The notes under the pieces are model-generated. The model worked only from the letters and a program-made list of their open reading frames with translations. It did no database searches and was not told the origin of the DNA. A stretch of DNA of 64,000 nucleotides from CAYUYV01 sp964561475 (GTDB lineage: Bacteria; Pseudomonadota; Alphaproteobacteria; JAJFIK01): the NCBI GenBank assembly GCA_964561475.1, contig CAZLPU010000020.1:1-64000 (forward strand), given 5' to 3'. Position 1 is the first letter of the stretch; each line of letters opens with the position of its first letter. The position numbers and the translations under genes were made by a program. Below, piece after piece: positions 26,551 to 36,171 of the stretch.

Positions 26551-27873
26551 ATGGACCGGATTTCCATCCGCGGCGGCAAACCCCTTGAAGGGGACATCCG
26601 CATCAGCGGGGCCAAGAACGCCGCCCTGCCGCTCATGACCGCAAGCCTTCTCACCGACGAGCCTCTGATCCTGGGGAACATGCCCCAACTGGCGGACATC
26701 GCCCACATGGCCAAGATCCTGAGCCAGCACGGTGCGGTGGTCGGTCTGGAAGGTCATGGCCGGGAGGGCGCGGGCGAGGGGCGGGTGTTGCGCCTCCATG
26801 TCCCGGACATCACCAGCACCACCGCGCCCTATGAACTGGTGCGCAAGATGCGGGCGTCGTTCCTGGTCACCGGGCCGATCCTGGCCCGCTGCGGCAAGGC
26901 CAAGGTTTCCCTGCCCGGGGGCTGTGCCATCGGCACCCGGCCCGTGGATCTGCATCTGAAGGGCCTGGAGGCCATGGGCGCGGCCATCGAGATCGTCGAT
27001 GGCTATGTGGATGCCCGCGCGCCTGCGGGCGGACTGCGGGGCGCCCAGATCACCTTCCCCATGGTCTCCGTCGGCGCCACGGAAAACTTGATGATGGCCG
27101 CCTGCCTTGCCAAGGGCACGACCGTTCTGGACAACGCCGCCCGGGAACCGGAAGTGATCGATCTGGGGATCTGCCTCCAGGCCATGGGCGCCCGGATCGA
27201 GGGGCTGGGCACCAGCCGCATCACCATCGAAGGCGGCACGCCTCTCAAAGGGGCCACCCATGACGTGATCCCGGACCGGATCGAGACCGGCACCTTTATT
27301 ATGGCCGCGGGCCTGGTGAACGGCAGCCGTCTGACCTTGCGCGGTGTGCGCCAGAAGGACATGGAAGCGGTCATCCCCGTGGCCGAGGCCGCCGGTGTCG
27401 AGGTGAGCAGCCGGGATGAGATCCGCGATGGCGGGGCCACCGGCAATGCCACCCTCACCGTCAGCCGCCGGGACGACCGGCTCCACGGAGTCTCGGTCAC
27501 CACCGAACCGTTCCCCGGGTTTCCCACCGACCTCCAGGCCCAGCTCATGGCGCTTCTGACCAGGGCGGACGGGGTGTCCGTGGTCCGGGAAACGATTTTC
27601 GAGAACCGCTTCATGCATGTGCCGGAACTGGCCCGCATGGGCGCACAGATTGCGATCACCGGTCAGACCGCCACGGTCACCGGGGTGGATGCCCTCAAGG
27701 GCGCGCCGGTGATGGCCACGGATCTGCGCGCCTCGGTCAGCCTGGTCCTGGCGGGCCTTGCGGCGGAAGGGGAAACGGTCGTTAATCGGGTCTATCATCT
27801 GGACCGGGGATTTGAGCGTATCGAAGAGAAGCTTCAGGCCTGTGGCGCGGAAATCCGCCGACTGAAGGACTGA
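26551..27873 (+). CDS. murA: UDP-N-acetylglucosamine 1-carboxyvinyltransferase MurA
   Basis: First committed step of peptidoglycan synthesis: transfer of enolpyruvate from PEP to UDP-GlcNAc in the cytoplasm. The 440-aa product has SGAKNAALPLM near the N-terminus, the catalytic Cys at C125 in LPGGCAIGTRP (so fosfomycin-type inactivation is expected), and the substrate loop TEPFPGFPTDLQAQ. It heads the conserved murA-DUF2948-hisD-UPF0262 run. Confidence 0.97.
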   Translation: MDRISIRGGKPLEGDIRISGAKNAALPLMTASLLTDEPLILGNMPQLADIAHMAKILSQHGAVVGLEGHGREGAGEGRVLRLHVPDITSTTAPYELVRKMRASFLVTGPILARCGKAKVSLPGGCAIGTRPVDLHLKGLEAMGAAIEIVDGYVDARAPAGGLRGAQITFPMVSVGATENLMMAACLAKGTTVLDNAAREPEVIDLGICLQAMGARIEGLGTSRITIEGGTPLKGATHDVIPDRIETGTFIMAAGLVNGSRLTLRGVRQKDMEAVIPVAEAAGVEVSSRDEIRDGGATGNATLTVSRRDDRLHGVSVTTEPFPGFPTDLQAQLMALLTRADGVSVVRETIFENRFMHVPELARMGAQIAITGQTATVTGVDALKGAPVMATDLRASVSLVLAGLAAEGETVVNRVYHLDRGFERIEEKLQACGAEIRRLKD

Positions 27874-27900
27874 TGCGTCGAGCCGCTATCGGACGGCCCG

Positions 27901-28464
27901 GTGGACGCGAACGGACAAGCAATCGGGGTGAGGGTAATGACACAGGGCAATGGGACGCAGGCCGTGCTGGCGGTTCACGACGAGGATGACCTCGCGATGG
28001 TCTCCGCACGTTTCCAGGACGCGGCCGTGCGGATGGCGGACATTGCTTACCTGCCCACGGAACGCCGTTTTGTGCTCGTGGCCAGCCGCTTCATGCATGA
28101 GCGGGTGAGGAAGGGTTTCTTCAGCCGCCTGAGCCGGGGCTGGCGCACCAAGGCGGGGCTCCATTTCGATACGGTTCTCAAGGTGGAGCGCCGTGGCCTT
28201 CCCGATGCGGACAATGTGGATTCGGTCCTGCCCCTGCTCGCGATCACCCTGGAACCCCGGAGCCAGCCGGACACAGGCCGGGACCCCGGTCAGGCGGAGG
28301 AGGGCGTCGGACCGGAAGAGGGGCAGGCCGCGGTGGTCGACCCGGTCATCGTGCTCACCTTCGGCGGTGGGGCGCAGATCCGTATCCATGCGGAATGTCT
28401 TGAGGCTGAGGCACGGGATATGGGTGCCCCCTGGCCCGCAAGCCGCCGTCCCTCTCACGCCTGA
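27901..28464 (+). CDS. DUF2948 family protein
   Basis: A 187-aa protein of unknown function that lies between murA and hisD in many alphaproteobacteria. Family signatures include DEDDLAMVSARFQDAAVRMAD, AYLPTERRFVLVASRF and GLHFDTVLKVERRG. A charged insertion (about residues 120-140) separates them from the conserved VIVLTFGGGAQIRIHAECLE. GTG 27901 begins the frame; the internal ATG 27937 is an alternative. Confidence 0.85.
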   Translation: MDANGQAIGVRVMTQGNGTQAVLAVHDEDDLAMVSARFQDAAVRMADIAYLPTERRFVLVASRFMHERVRKGFFSRLSRGWRTKAGLHFDTVLKVERRGLPDADNVDSVLPLLAITLEPRSQPDTGRDPGQAEEGVGPEEGQAAVVDPVIVLTFGGGAQIRIHAECLEAEARDMGAPWPASRRPSHA

Positions 28465-28479
28465 GCACCCCAGGGCTGC

Positions 28480-28537
28480 GCGCGCCCTATGGCTTTGCGC
28501 GCCCCATAGCTCTGGGCGCCCCATGGCTCTGGGCGCT
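28480..28537. repeat. 17-bp tandem repeat, three copies
   Basis: Units at 28480, 28497 and 28514 of the form GCGCGCCCCATAGCTCT, followed by a partial fourth, in the gap between the DUF2948 gene and hisD. Confidence 0.85.
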
Positions 28538-28612
28538 GTGCCTGCGGGCTGGGCCTCAACCAGCAGACCCCGGCTGACATCGGGGAGAACGACCAGAACA
28601 AGGACATTGCCG

Positions 28613-29917
28613 ATGACCGCTGACGGTCCCCTTATCCTGCGTGCACCCGTTGATGATGCCTTCATGGCCCGACTTGATGATTTCATCGCCGCCAAGCGCG
28701 ATCACGCCGAGGATGTCACCACCGCCGCCCTGGCCATTGTCCGGGATGTTCAGGCCCGGGGGGATGAGGCGGTTGCGGAGTATACAAAGCGCTTTGACGG
28801 CTTTGATCCGATGGAGATTGGCTTCCAGGTGGGCCGGGACGAAATCGACGCGGCGGAAACGGCGTGTCCGGAGGATGTCCGCGACGCCCTGACCCTGGCC
28901 GCCTCCCGCATCCGCGCCTACCACGAACGCCAGCGCCCCGAGGCGGTAAGCTACACCGATGATGCCGGGGTGACCCTGGGTTACCGCTGGTCCCCCGTGC
29001 GCGCGGCCGGGCTTTATGTGCCCGGTGGCAAGGCGGTCTATCCGAGTTCCGTGCTGATGAACGCCATTCCCGCCAAGGCCGCCGGTGTCGAGCGGGTAGT
29101 CATGACCGTGCCGACCCCGGAAGGACAGATCAATCCCGTGGTGCTTGCCGCCGCCCGTATCGCCGGGGTGGACACAATCTACCGGGTCGGCGGCGCCCAG
29201 GCCGTCGCCGCACTCGCCTTCGGCACCACGTCCATCGCCCGGGTCGACCGCATTGCCGGGCCCGGTAATGCCTATGTGAACGCGGCCAAACGGCTGGTCT
29301 ACGGCCAGGTGGGCATCGATCTGCTGGCCGGTCCGTCGGAAATTCTGGTCATTGCCGACAAGGACAACGACCCGGCCTGGATTGCCATGGATCTTCTGTC
29401 CCAGGCGGAACATGACGAGGCCGCCCGGGCCGTTCTGATCACCGATGACGAGACCTTTGCCCAGGCGGTGGTCGCGGCGGTGGACCGGCATCTGGAAACC
29501 CTTGAACGCCGTGAGATTGCGGGGGCAAGCTGGCGCACACATGGGGGTGTGATCGTGGTCGACCGGCTGGATCAGGCGCCGGACATCGTGAACCGCCTCG
29601 CGCCGGAACATCTGGAAATCGCCACCGCCGACCCCGAGGCGCTGTTGGGTGATATCACCGAGGCCGGTGCGATCTTCCTGGGAAACCATACCCCGGAAGC
29701 CGTGGGAGATTATGTGGCCGGAACCAACCATGTGCTCCCCACGGGCGGGGCTGCCCGGTTTGCCTCCGGCCTCTCGGTCCTCGATTTCATGAAGCGCACC
29801 TCGGTCGTGCGTTGCAGTCCGGAAGGCCTCAGAGCCATTGGCCCTGCCGGTATCACCCTGGCGCGGGCCGAGGGTCTGGAAGCCCACGCCCAATCGATCG
29901 CCCAACGCCTCACCTGA
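28613..29917 (+). CDS. hisD: Histidinol dehydrogenase
   Basis: Zinc enzyme that performs the last two oxidations of histidine synthesis, histidinol to histidine. The 434-aa product shows YVPGGKAVYPS, the Zn-binding Gln and His in LSQAEHDEAAR, and GPSEILVIAD. The ATG at 28613 is fixed by AAGGA eight bases upstream; the open frame upstream of it is not conserved. A GC-rich stem-loop (29925-29940) follows the stop. Confidence 0.97.
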   Translation: MTADGPLILRAPVDDAFMARLDDFIAAKRDHAEDVTTAALAIVRDVQARGDEAVAEYTKRFDGFDPMEIGFQVGRDEIDAAETACPEDVRDALTLAASRIRAYHERQRPEAVSYTDDAGVTLGYRWSPVRAAGLYVPGGKAVYPSSVLMNAIPAKAAGVERVVMTVPTPEGQINPVVLAAARIAGVDTIYRVGGAQAVAALAFGTTSIARVDRIAGPGNAYVNAAKRLVYGQVGIDLLAGPSEILVIADKDNDPAWIAMDLLSQAEHDEAARAVLITDDETFAQAVVAAVDRHLETLERREIAGASWRTHGGVIVVDRLDQAPDIVNRLAPEHLEIATADPEALLGDITEAGAIFLGNHTPEAVGDYVAGTNHVLPTGGAARFASGLSVLDFMKRTSVVRCSPEGLRAIGPAGITLARAEGLEAHAQSIAQRLT

Positions 29918-30055
29918 TGAGGGACCGCCCTCCCGGGCGGCGGCGGATCCGACCGGGCCTCAGATTTGTTTAAGCCGGTCTTGGTAGATCTCCCCGTCAG
30001 CCGGGCAGCCCGCCATCAGGCCGCTTGCAATCGCAGCCCTGTTCGGGCGAGGGTC

Positions 30056-30586
30056 ATGGCTTGTTCCGCTTCCCGGAGCAAAGTCGCCTTTGTAGTCAGG
30101 ATTGAAGTCTTGGGCGCTGGAGAGTTCACAATTGCCGAGATCACCCTGGATGAGCGCACCATTGCGCGCCGGGGCCCCGAGATCGAACACGAACGGCAGG
30201 TGGCGATTTTCGATCTGCTTGAGGAAAGCTATTTCAGGCCGAAAAACTCCGAGGGCGGCCCCTACACTCTGACCCTCTCCGTGGAAGACAACCGGTTGAA
30301 CATGAATATCGCCACCGAGGCGGAGCCGGACCATGGCCTCGTGATCCTGTCCATGACCCCCTTCCGGCGGATCGTGAAAGACTATTTCCTGGTTTGTGAG
30401 AGCTATTACGACGCCATCAAGACCTCGAGCCCGTCTCAGATCGAGGCCATCGATATGGGCCGCCGCGGCCTTCACAATGAGGGTTCGGAGCTGCTGATCG
30501 AACGCCTGGACGGCAAAATCGAGCTGGATCTCAACACCGCCCGGCGCCTCTTCACCCTCATCTGCGTTCTGCATATCAAAGCCTGA
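30056..30586 (+). CDS. UPF0262 family protein
   Basis: Alphaproteobacterial protein of unknown function, found after hisD. Conserved segments: ITLDERTIARRGPEIEHERQ, FRRIVKDYFLVCESYY, SPSQIEAIDMGRRGLHNEGS and ARRLFTLICVLHIK. The family usually starts shortly before RIEVLGAGEFTIAEI, so ATG 30056 (176 aa) is the best ATG choice but remains uncertain. The phosphotyrosine-phosphatase gene often found next in other species is absent here. Confidence 0.85.
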   Translation: MACSASRSKVAFVVRIEVLGAGEFTIAEITLDERTIARRGPEIEHERQVAIFDLLEESYFRPKNSEGGPYTLTLSVEDNRLNMNIATEAEPDHGLVILSMTPFRRIVKDYFLVCESYYDAIKTSSPSQIEAIDMGRRGLHNEGSELLIERLDGKIELDLNTARRLFTLICVLHIKA

Positions 30587-30601
30587 CACACAACCGCCCG
30601 A

Positions 30602-30631
30602 TTGTTTCAAACTGCCACAAAGTGCTATAGT
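30602..30631 (+). promoter_or_regulatory. Predicted promoter of the TonB-receptor unit
   Basis: TTGTTT (30602-30607) and TATAGT (30626-30631) are separated by 18 bases and lie 30 bases before the GTG start at 30661. I see no clear Zur-type palindrome overlapping it. Confidence 0.45.
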
Positions 30632-30660
30632 CCAACCCTAAGAATGGGCGGGAGCATTCC

Positions 30661-30999
30661 GTGGCACGCACTTGGCGGCAGATTGCATTGACGAGGACCG
30701 GCCATATCCTGGCCGGCACCCTTCTGCTTGCCTTTGTCGTCGCCCAGATTGCTGCCCTGTCCCACGGCGCTGCCCATGGCCACGATCCCCATGAGCATGA
30801 TGGCATCCTGTGCGATTACTCCGCCTCCGGAAGCCGGGTCGATGCCTTCCTGGCCGCCGATGCGCCGGTTCCGCCGCTCCCGGGAGAGGGCCGGTGTTCC
30901 CCTGTTCCCGACGTCGCGCAGATTTTCGACCTGCGCGAATTCATCACAGCCCTGTCCAGGGCTCCGCCGATGATCCCTGCATCCGATCAGATCAACTGA
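30661..30999 (+). CDS. Small His-rich membrane-associated protein (DUF2946-like)
   Basis: A 112-aa protein. One hydrophobic segment (about residues 15-33, LAGTLLLAFVVAQIAALS) is followed by a His-rich stretch, HGAAHGHDPHEHDGILCDYSA, and a Pro-rich tail. Proteins of this type often precede TonB receptors for zinc, copper or cobalt, and this one lies 122 nt upstream of such a receptor. It may bind metal in the periplasm. GTG 30661 has GGGAG seven bases upstream. Confidence 0.7.
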   Translation: MARTWRQIALTRTGHILAGTLLLAFVVAQIAALSHGAAHGHDPHEHDGILCDYSASGSRVDAFLAADAPVPPLPGEGRCSPVPDVAQIFDLREFITALSRAPPMIPASDQIN

Positions 31000-31121
31000 A
31001 CCTTTTTTCTGACCGTATCGATTCCCTTGAGCGTGACCGGAAATCCTTGCCGGCATCTGCATGGGGGACGGCTGCGCGCGAGGGTTGGACCCCGCCCGGC
31101 CGATGCAGAGGACTCTCCGAA

Positions 31122-33314
31122 ATGTCGACTTTCAAGCTTCATACAGGCGTCAGCCTTGCTGTCCTGACCTTCGCCGCCGCACTGAACGCGCCGGCCGCCC
31201 GGGCGGATGCCCCCCCTGAGGAGGCCGCACCTCTTCAATGGGATGAAATCGTTGTGACCGGTACGCCTGTCGGGCGGACCGTTGGTGAATCCATCGTGGG
31301 CACGACCGTCCTCACCGGTGAAGAGCTGGAAAGCCAGCTTGCCGCCACCATCGGCGAAACCCTGAGCCGCCAGCCCGGCATCACCTCAACCTTCTTCGGC
31401 CCCGGCGCCAGCCGTCCGGTCGTCCGGGGTCTTGCCGGTCCCCGCATCCGGGTTCTGGATAACGGTATCGGCTCGATCGACGCGTCGGACTCCAGTGTTG
31501 ACCACGCTGTCGCCGTCGAGCCCGTGTTTGCCGAACGCATCGAAATCATCCGGGGTGCCAGCACCCTGCGCTATGGCAGTTCCGCCGCGGGTGGCGTGGT
31601 GAACGTCATTGACGGCCGTATCCCCACGGTGGCTCCGGAAGGCGGCATCGACCTTGGTGTGCGCTATGGCTACACGACCGTGGACGAAGGCAACGAGGTT
31701 GCCGGTGCCCTGGACCTCACCGTCCTTGACCTGGGCGAGTCCAAGCTCGTGTTCCATGCGGATGCCTTCTTCCGGGATGCCGACGATTACGAGATCCCGG
31801 GCTTTGCAGAATCCGCCACCCTGCGCGCTCTTGAAGAAGAAGAGCATGGCGAAGAAGAAGACCACGATGAGGAGGAGCACGGCGAGGAGGAAGAAGCCTT
31901 CGGCATCGTCGAGAACTCCGATATCGAGAGCAAAGGCGGTTCCGGCGCCCTGTCCTTCATCTTTGCCAACGGTCATATCGGCTTTTCCGGCCGGGTGTTC
32001 CAGACCAATTACGGTATCCCCGGCGGCCATGAACATGCTCATGGTGAAGAAGAGCACGGCGAGGAAGACCATGACGAAGAGCATGGTGAGGAGGAAGAAG
32101 AGGAAGAAGGAGCTGTCCGGATCGACCTTGATCAGGTCCGCCTCGACTTCGACGGCGCCCTGAACGGCGATTTCGGCCTGTTCCAGACCGCCACTCTGCG
32201 CATCGGCTATGCGGATTACGAGCATGTGGAACTGGAAGGCGATGAAATCGGCACCCGATTTACCAATAAGGGCTGGGAAGGCCGGTTCGAGCTGCTCCAG
32301 AAAGAATATGCCGTCCTGAACGGGGCTCAGCTCAACGGTGCCTTCGGGACCCAGATCCGCACCCGGGACTTCGCCGCCAAAGGCGAGGAGGCGTTTGTGC
32401 CGCCGACCAAGACACTCCAGCTTGGTGTTTTCACCTATCAGGAACTCGACACCGGCCCCTGGCTGCTGGATTTCGGCGCCCGGTATGAATACACCCGTCA
32501 GGATGCCAGCAACCTGCGGGAGAACAAGACGTTCGATGCCTTCTCCGTGTCGGCAGGCGCGGGCTTCCGCCCCGCTGAGGGCTACTTCGTGGGCGCCAGC
32601 GTCTACCGGACCGAACGGGCTCCCTCCACCGAAGAGCTGTTCTCGAACGGTCCCCACATCGCCACCAACGCCTTCGAAATCGGCAATCCGAATTTCGACG
32701 AGGAAAAGGCCCTTGGTATCGAAGGTACGGTGAAAGGCCAGATCGGCTGGATGTTTGCCCAGGTGAATGCCTACTACACCGACTACACCGACTTCATCTT
32801 CGAGACCCCCACGGGCGAGGAAGAAGACGGGCTGCCGGTGTTTGAGTTCCGGGCCGAAGATGCGACCTTCGCCGGCTTCGAGGCGGAAACGGAAATCCAG
32901 TTCCCGGTGGTGTCCATGGACTATCTGGGTGATGTGGGCTTCTTCGCCACCGGCAGCATCGACTTTGTGGACGCCAGCATCGACGTTTCCGGCAATGACA
33001 ACCTGCCCCGGATCCCGCCCCTGTCGGGTCTTGTCGGTGCCGGGTTCCGTTCGGAATACCTGGACTTCCGGGTTGAGGGCGAGTTCGTTGCCGAGCAGGA
33101 CGAGGTGACCGAATTCGAACTGCCGACCGGGAGCTATGCGCTCCTGAACATCTACGCAGCGGTTCATCCCTTCGGCTCCGAGCGGGACATCTCCCTTGAT
33201 ATCCGCGCGACGAACCTGACCGATGAGGAAGCCCGTCTGCACACGTCCTTCCTGAAGGATCTGCTGCCCCTGCCGGGCCGCAACGTCAAAGTCTACCTCA
33301 AGGCCGCGTTCTGA
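31122..33314 (+). CDS. TonB-dependent receptor, probable zinc (ZnuD-like)
   Basis: Outer-membrane receptor of 730 aa with a signal peptide ending ...APAARA, a TonB box (DEIVVTG), a plug domain (PVVRGLAGPRIRVLDNGIGS, LRYGSSAAGGVVNVID) and a 22-strand barrel ending in F. Two extracellular loops are extremely His/Glu-rich (about residues 236-262 and 304-331, units such as HGEEEDHDEEEHGEE), as in ZnuD-type zinc receptors. ATG 31122 follows AGAGGA. The receptor sits inside an otherwise conserved housekeeping block. Confidence 0.9.
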   Translation: MSTFKLHTGVSLAVLTFAAALNAPAARADAPPEEAAPLQWDEIVVTGTPVGRTVGESIVGTTVLTGEELESQLAATIGETLSRQPGITSTFFGPGASRPVVRGLAGPRIRVLDNGIGSIDASDSSVDHAVAVEPVFAERIEIIRGASTLRYGSSAAGGVVNVIDGRIPTVAPEGGIDLGVRYGYTTVDEGNEVAGALDLTVLDLGESKLVFHADAFFRDADDYEIPGFAESATLRALEEEEHGEEEDHDEEEHGEEEEAFGIVENSDIESKGGSGALSFIFANGHIGFSGRVFQTNYGIPGGHEHAHGEEEHGEEDHDEEHGEEEEEEEGAVRIDLDQVRLDFDGALNGDFGLFQTATLRIGYADYEHVELEGDEIGTRFTNKGWEGRFELLQKEYAVLNGAQLNGAFGTQIRTRDFAAKGEEAFVPPTKTLQLGVFTYQELDTGPWLLDFGARYEYTRQDASNLRENKTFDAFSVSAGAGFRPAEGYFVGASVYRTERAPSTEELFSNGPHIATNAFEIGNPNFDEEKALGIEGTVKGQIGWMFAQVNAYYTDYTDFIFETPTGEEEDGLPVFEFRAEDATFAGFEAETEIQFPVVSMDYLGDVGFFATGSIDFVDASIDVSGNDNLPRIPPLSGLVGAGFRSEYLDFRVEGEFVAEQDEVTEFELPTGSYALLNIYAAVHPFGSERDISLDIRATNLTDEEARLHTSFLKDLLPLPGRNVKVYLKAAF

Positions 33315-33351
33315 TTGGGAACCGCCCTTTTTCGAGGCGATGAAACCAGGA

Positions 33352-33378
33352 GTGGGGAGGCCCTTGCGGTCTCCCCAC
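33352..33378 (+). terminator. Possible terminator after the TonB receptor
   Basis: GTGGGGAG (33352-33359) pairs with CTCCCCAC (33371-33378) across an 11-base loop. There is no strong T-run, so confidence is modest. The rest of the gap to infA holds no gene. Confidence 0.35.
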
Positions 33379-33578
33379 ACCGTGCGGTCTCTTCCCCCCT
33401 GCCTTCTTCCTCCCCCCAGCCGTCTTCCCCTTTGCGGTCTCATCCGGCCGAGAATTGTGACCAGCCCCACCCTTAGGCCCATCTCAGGCCTTGATTTTCC
33501 CGCGCCAGGGGCCATTCTCCAACGCCACAACAAAGACCTTCCCTATTTCGGGGAAGGAGGCGCAGTCAAAGGCAGGGT

Positions 33579-33797
33579 ATGGCGAAAGAGGAAATGCTGG
33601 AATTTCCCGGCGTGGTCACGGAACTTCTTCCGAATGCTACGTTTCGGGTCAAGCTTGAGAACGAACACGAAATCATTGCACACACTGCGGGCAAGATGCG
33701 GAAAAACAGGATCCGCGTGCTCGCCGGCGACAAGGTCCTGGTCGAAATGACCCCCTATGACCTGACCAAGGGCCGCATCACCTATCGCTTCAAATGA
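33579..33797 (+). CDS. infA: Translation initiation factor IF-1
   Basis: A 72-aa OB-fold protein that occupies the ribosomal A site during initiation. It starts MAKEEMLEFPGVV and ends YDLTKGRITYRFK, full length for the family. It is followed by maf, as in other alphaproteobacteria. Confidence 0.97.
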   Translation: MAKEEMLEFPGVVTELLPNATFRVKLENEHEIIAHTAGKMRKNRIRVLAGDKVLVEMTPYDLTKGRITYRFK

Positions 33798-33908
33798 CAC
33801 GGCTGATTCCGGGTGCGCGGCGTGTCGGGCATCCTTGAGCGAATCGCTTCGGGGCGATGGCGGATCACCAATCGCCCTCGGCAAGACACCTCCCAGGAGA
33901 ACAGGCTT

Positions 33909-34595
33909 ATGGGCGGACACGCCATCCAACCCGGCCTTGTGCTCGCCAGTGCTTCGCCCCGGCGCCGGGATCTCCTCGCCCAGATCGGCATCACCCCCAC
34001 CAGGATCCTGGCTGCGGATATAGATGAGACCCCTGTCGCCGGTGAACTGCCCCGGCCCCATGTGGCCCGGCTCGCCCGGGGCAAGGCAGCGGCCGTTCGC
34101 GAGATCCTGAGCGGTGAAGCTGGCTTGGGGGAAACCGGTGCCGGGGAAGAGGAGCGGGCCATGCCCTACATCCTCGCTGGCGATACGGTGGTCTCCCGGG
34201 GGCGGCGCATTCTCGGCAAGCCCAGGGACCGGGCATCCGCCCGGCAAATGCTGACCCTTCTGTCCGGAGCCCGGCACCGGGTGCGCACGGGCGTGGCGGT
34301 CATCGCCCCCGATGGCCGGGAAGCCCACCGGGTCGTGGAAACAATCGTCCATTTCAAGCGCCTGTCCGATACGGAACGGGAGGCCTATCTGGACAGCGGC
34401 GAGTGGCAGGGCAAGGCAGGGGCCTACGGCATTCAGGGGCTCGCGGGGACATTCGTGCGCGCATTGAGCGGATCCTATCCGGCCGTGGTGGGCCTTCCCC
34501 TCTACGAGACCGCCCAATTGCTCAGCGGTCTGGGCTATCCGGTGCTGCACGGCTGGCCCGCGCCGGACCGGGCTTCCGCCCAGACGGGTCCTTGA
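33909..34595 (+). CDS. maf: Maf-family nucleotide pyrophosphatase
   Basis: House-cleaning nucleoside triphosphate pyrophosphatase of 228 aa. The N-terminal motif LASASPRRRDLLAQIG and the catalytic-region motifs ILAGDTVVSRGRRILGKP and KAGAYGIQGLAG are present. ATG 33909 follows AGGAGA; the longer frame upstream is not conserved. It lies between infA and the ribonuclease gene. Confidence 0.93.
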   Translation: MGGHAIQPGLVLASASPRRRDLLAQIGITPTRILAADIDETPVAGELPRPHVARLARGKAAAVREILSGEAGLGETGAGEEERAMPYILAGDTVVSRGRRILGKPRDRASARQMLTLLSGARHRVRTGVAVIAPDGREAHRVVETIVHFKRLSDTEREAYLDSGEWQGKAGAYGIQGLAGTFVRALSGSYPAVVGLPLYETAQLLSGLGYPVLHGWPAPDRASAQTGP

Positions 34596-34602
34596 GCGCG
34601 TC

Positions 34603-36171
34603 ATGGTCCGGACCATGACGACACCTCAGATCGTGCTTTCCGCCGCGCCGGGCCATGACATCTTGGCCCTCTTCGAAGGCACCAGACTTGAAGCCGTGGC
34701 CATGGATGCCAGCGCGCTCACGGCGCCGGTGGCCAAGACCTCTACCAATGCCTGGCCGATGCCCCGCAAAGGGGACGTCGGCCTTATACGGATTATTCAG
34801 GTGCTGAAGAGTGCGGGCGGGGCCATCGTCAGCCTCGGCAATACAGGCCGTTCCGGAGAAAGGGGGCAGGACGGGTTTCTGGCCCTCAACCGCCCGGTCC
34901 TTGTTCATGGTGCCCAGGGTCTGACTCCGGCGACACTGCCGGCCGAGGGTCAAAGCGTCCTTGCCCAGATCACCCGGGTGGCCCACGGCGACAAAGGCCC
35001 GCGCCTGACCGGCACCATTGATCTGCCCGGACGGCTGGCCATGGTCCGCATTCAGGCCGATGAGCACAGCGCCGGGCAGGTACGGGCCTCCCGCCATTGG
35101 GATCCATCCCGGGCCGGTGCCGTCATACCCCGTCTGGAAGGCCTTTTCTCCGGCCTGGACCGGCACTGTTCCATCACCCTGCGGACGGCCGCCCGGGAAG
35201 CCGCGTCGGCGGTGATCGAAACCGAAGCCCAAACCCTGCTCGACCAATGGCGTGAGATACACAGCCGTCTGAAGGATGGCACGACCCCGAGGCGGCTTCA
35301 CGCAGAGGACACCGGTGTCGAGCAAATCCTGCGGGACTGGCTACCCGCCACAGGGGCCGCCCTGACCTGCGATGACGCCGGTCTGATGCGCCGGGTCGAG
35401 GGCATTCTGGACCGCTTCGGCTTGGCGGACCGGTGCACCCTGGAGCGCATCACCGGGTCCGGCGGCGCCATGGCGGTGATGGACCTGGAGGACCGCATCA
35501 TGGCCCTTGCATCCCCAGAAGTACCTTTGGACGCCGGGGGATCCCTGCTGATCGAACCGGCAGCCGCCCTGACCGCCATCGACGTGAATGGTGCGGGGGC
35601 GGAGGATCTCTCCAGGGTCAATCTGACGGCCGCGGATGAAATCGGCCGCCAGATCCGCCTGCGGGATATTGGCGGTCATGTGGTGATCGATTTCGCAGGG
35701 CTCGCGGGAACCGCCGGATCTGCGGCCCTGAAGCGCCAGGTGGTCGAAGCCCTTGAACGGTCATTGGGACGCTCTTGGGGGCGCGAAACGACACCGGTGC
35801 GCCTGGGTAAACTCTCGCCCTTCGGCACCCTGGAACTGACCCGGGAACGCTCCGGCGAAGGGGTGATGGACCAGGGGCTTGGCCCATGCTCCGCCTGCGG
35901 GGCCAAGGGGCGCGTGCCATCCATCGAAGCGCTCAGTATCATTGCCCGTGGCCCGGCCTTCCTCCGGACACTGCAAAAAGCCGCCCGGGGCGGGCGCGGG
36001 GGAGGAGGGCAGGGCCTGCGGATCCGGGTGGGGGAGGCCCTCGGGGCCTGGCTTCACCAGCCCCAGGTGGCGGAAGCCTTGGCGGGGGCGGGGCTCACGG
36101 GTGTTCCGGTTACTCCGGATCCCTCCCTTGGACCTGACACATACAAAATCGAGGAGATGGGAAATGGGTGA
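34603..36171 (+). CDS. rng: Ribonuclease E/G family protein
   Basis: Endoribonuclease of 522 aa, closer in size to RNase G than to RNase E since it lacks a long C-terminal scaffold. The N-terminal S1-like segment (about residues 55-95) is degenerate compared with the family. The catalytic Asp context is AIDVNGAG, with the second Asp in VVIDFAGLAG, and the zinc-link is CSACGAKGR. It overlaps yacG by eight bases, so translational coupling is likely. Confidence 0.88.
   Translation: MVRTMTTPQIVLSAAPGHDILALFEGTRLEAVAMDASALTAPVAKTSTNAWPMPRKGDVGLIRIIQVLKSAGGAIVSLGNTGRSGERGQDGFLALNRPVLVHGAQGLTPATLPAEGQSVLAQITRVAHGDKGPRLTGTIDLPGRLAMVRIQADEHSAGQVRASRHWDPSRAGAVIPRLEGLFSGLDRHCSITLRTAAREAASAVIETEAQTLLDQWREIHSRLKDGTTPRRLHAEDTGVEQILRDWLPATGAALTCDDAGLMRRVEGILDRFGLADRCTLERITGSGGAMAVMDLEDRIMALASPEVPLDAGGSLLIEPAAALTAIDVNGAGAEDLSRVNLTAADEIGRQIRLRDIGGHVVIDFAGLAGTAGSAALKRQVVEALERSLGRSWGRETTPVRLGKLSPFGTLELTRERSGEGVMDQGLGPCSACGAKGRVPSIEALSIIARGPAFLRTLQKAARGGRGGGGQGLRIRVGEALGAWLHQPQVAEALAGAGLTGVPVTPDPSLGPDTYKIEEMGNG

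Noticed and set aside
31386..33533. 715-codon - strand frame opposite the TonB receptor
   Set aside because: Antisense to a clear receptor gene; the Phe/Leu runs are simply the reverse of the His/Glu repeats.
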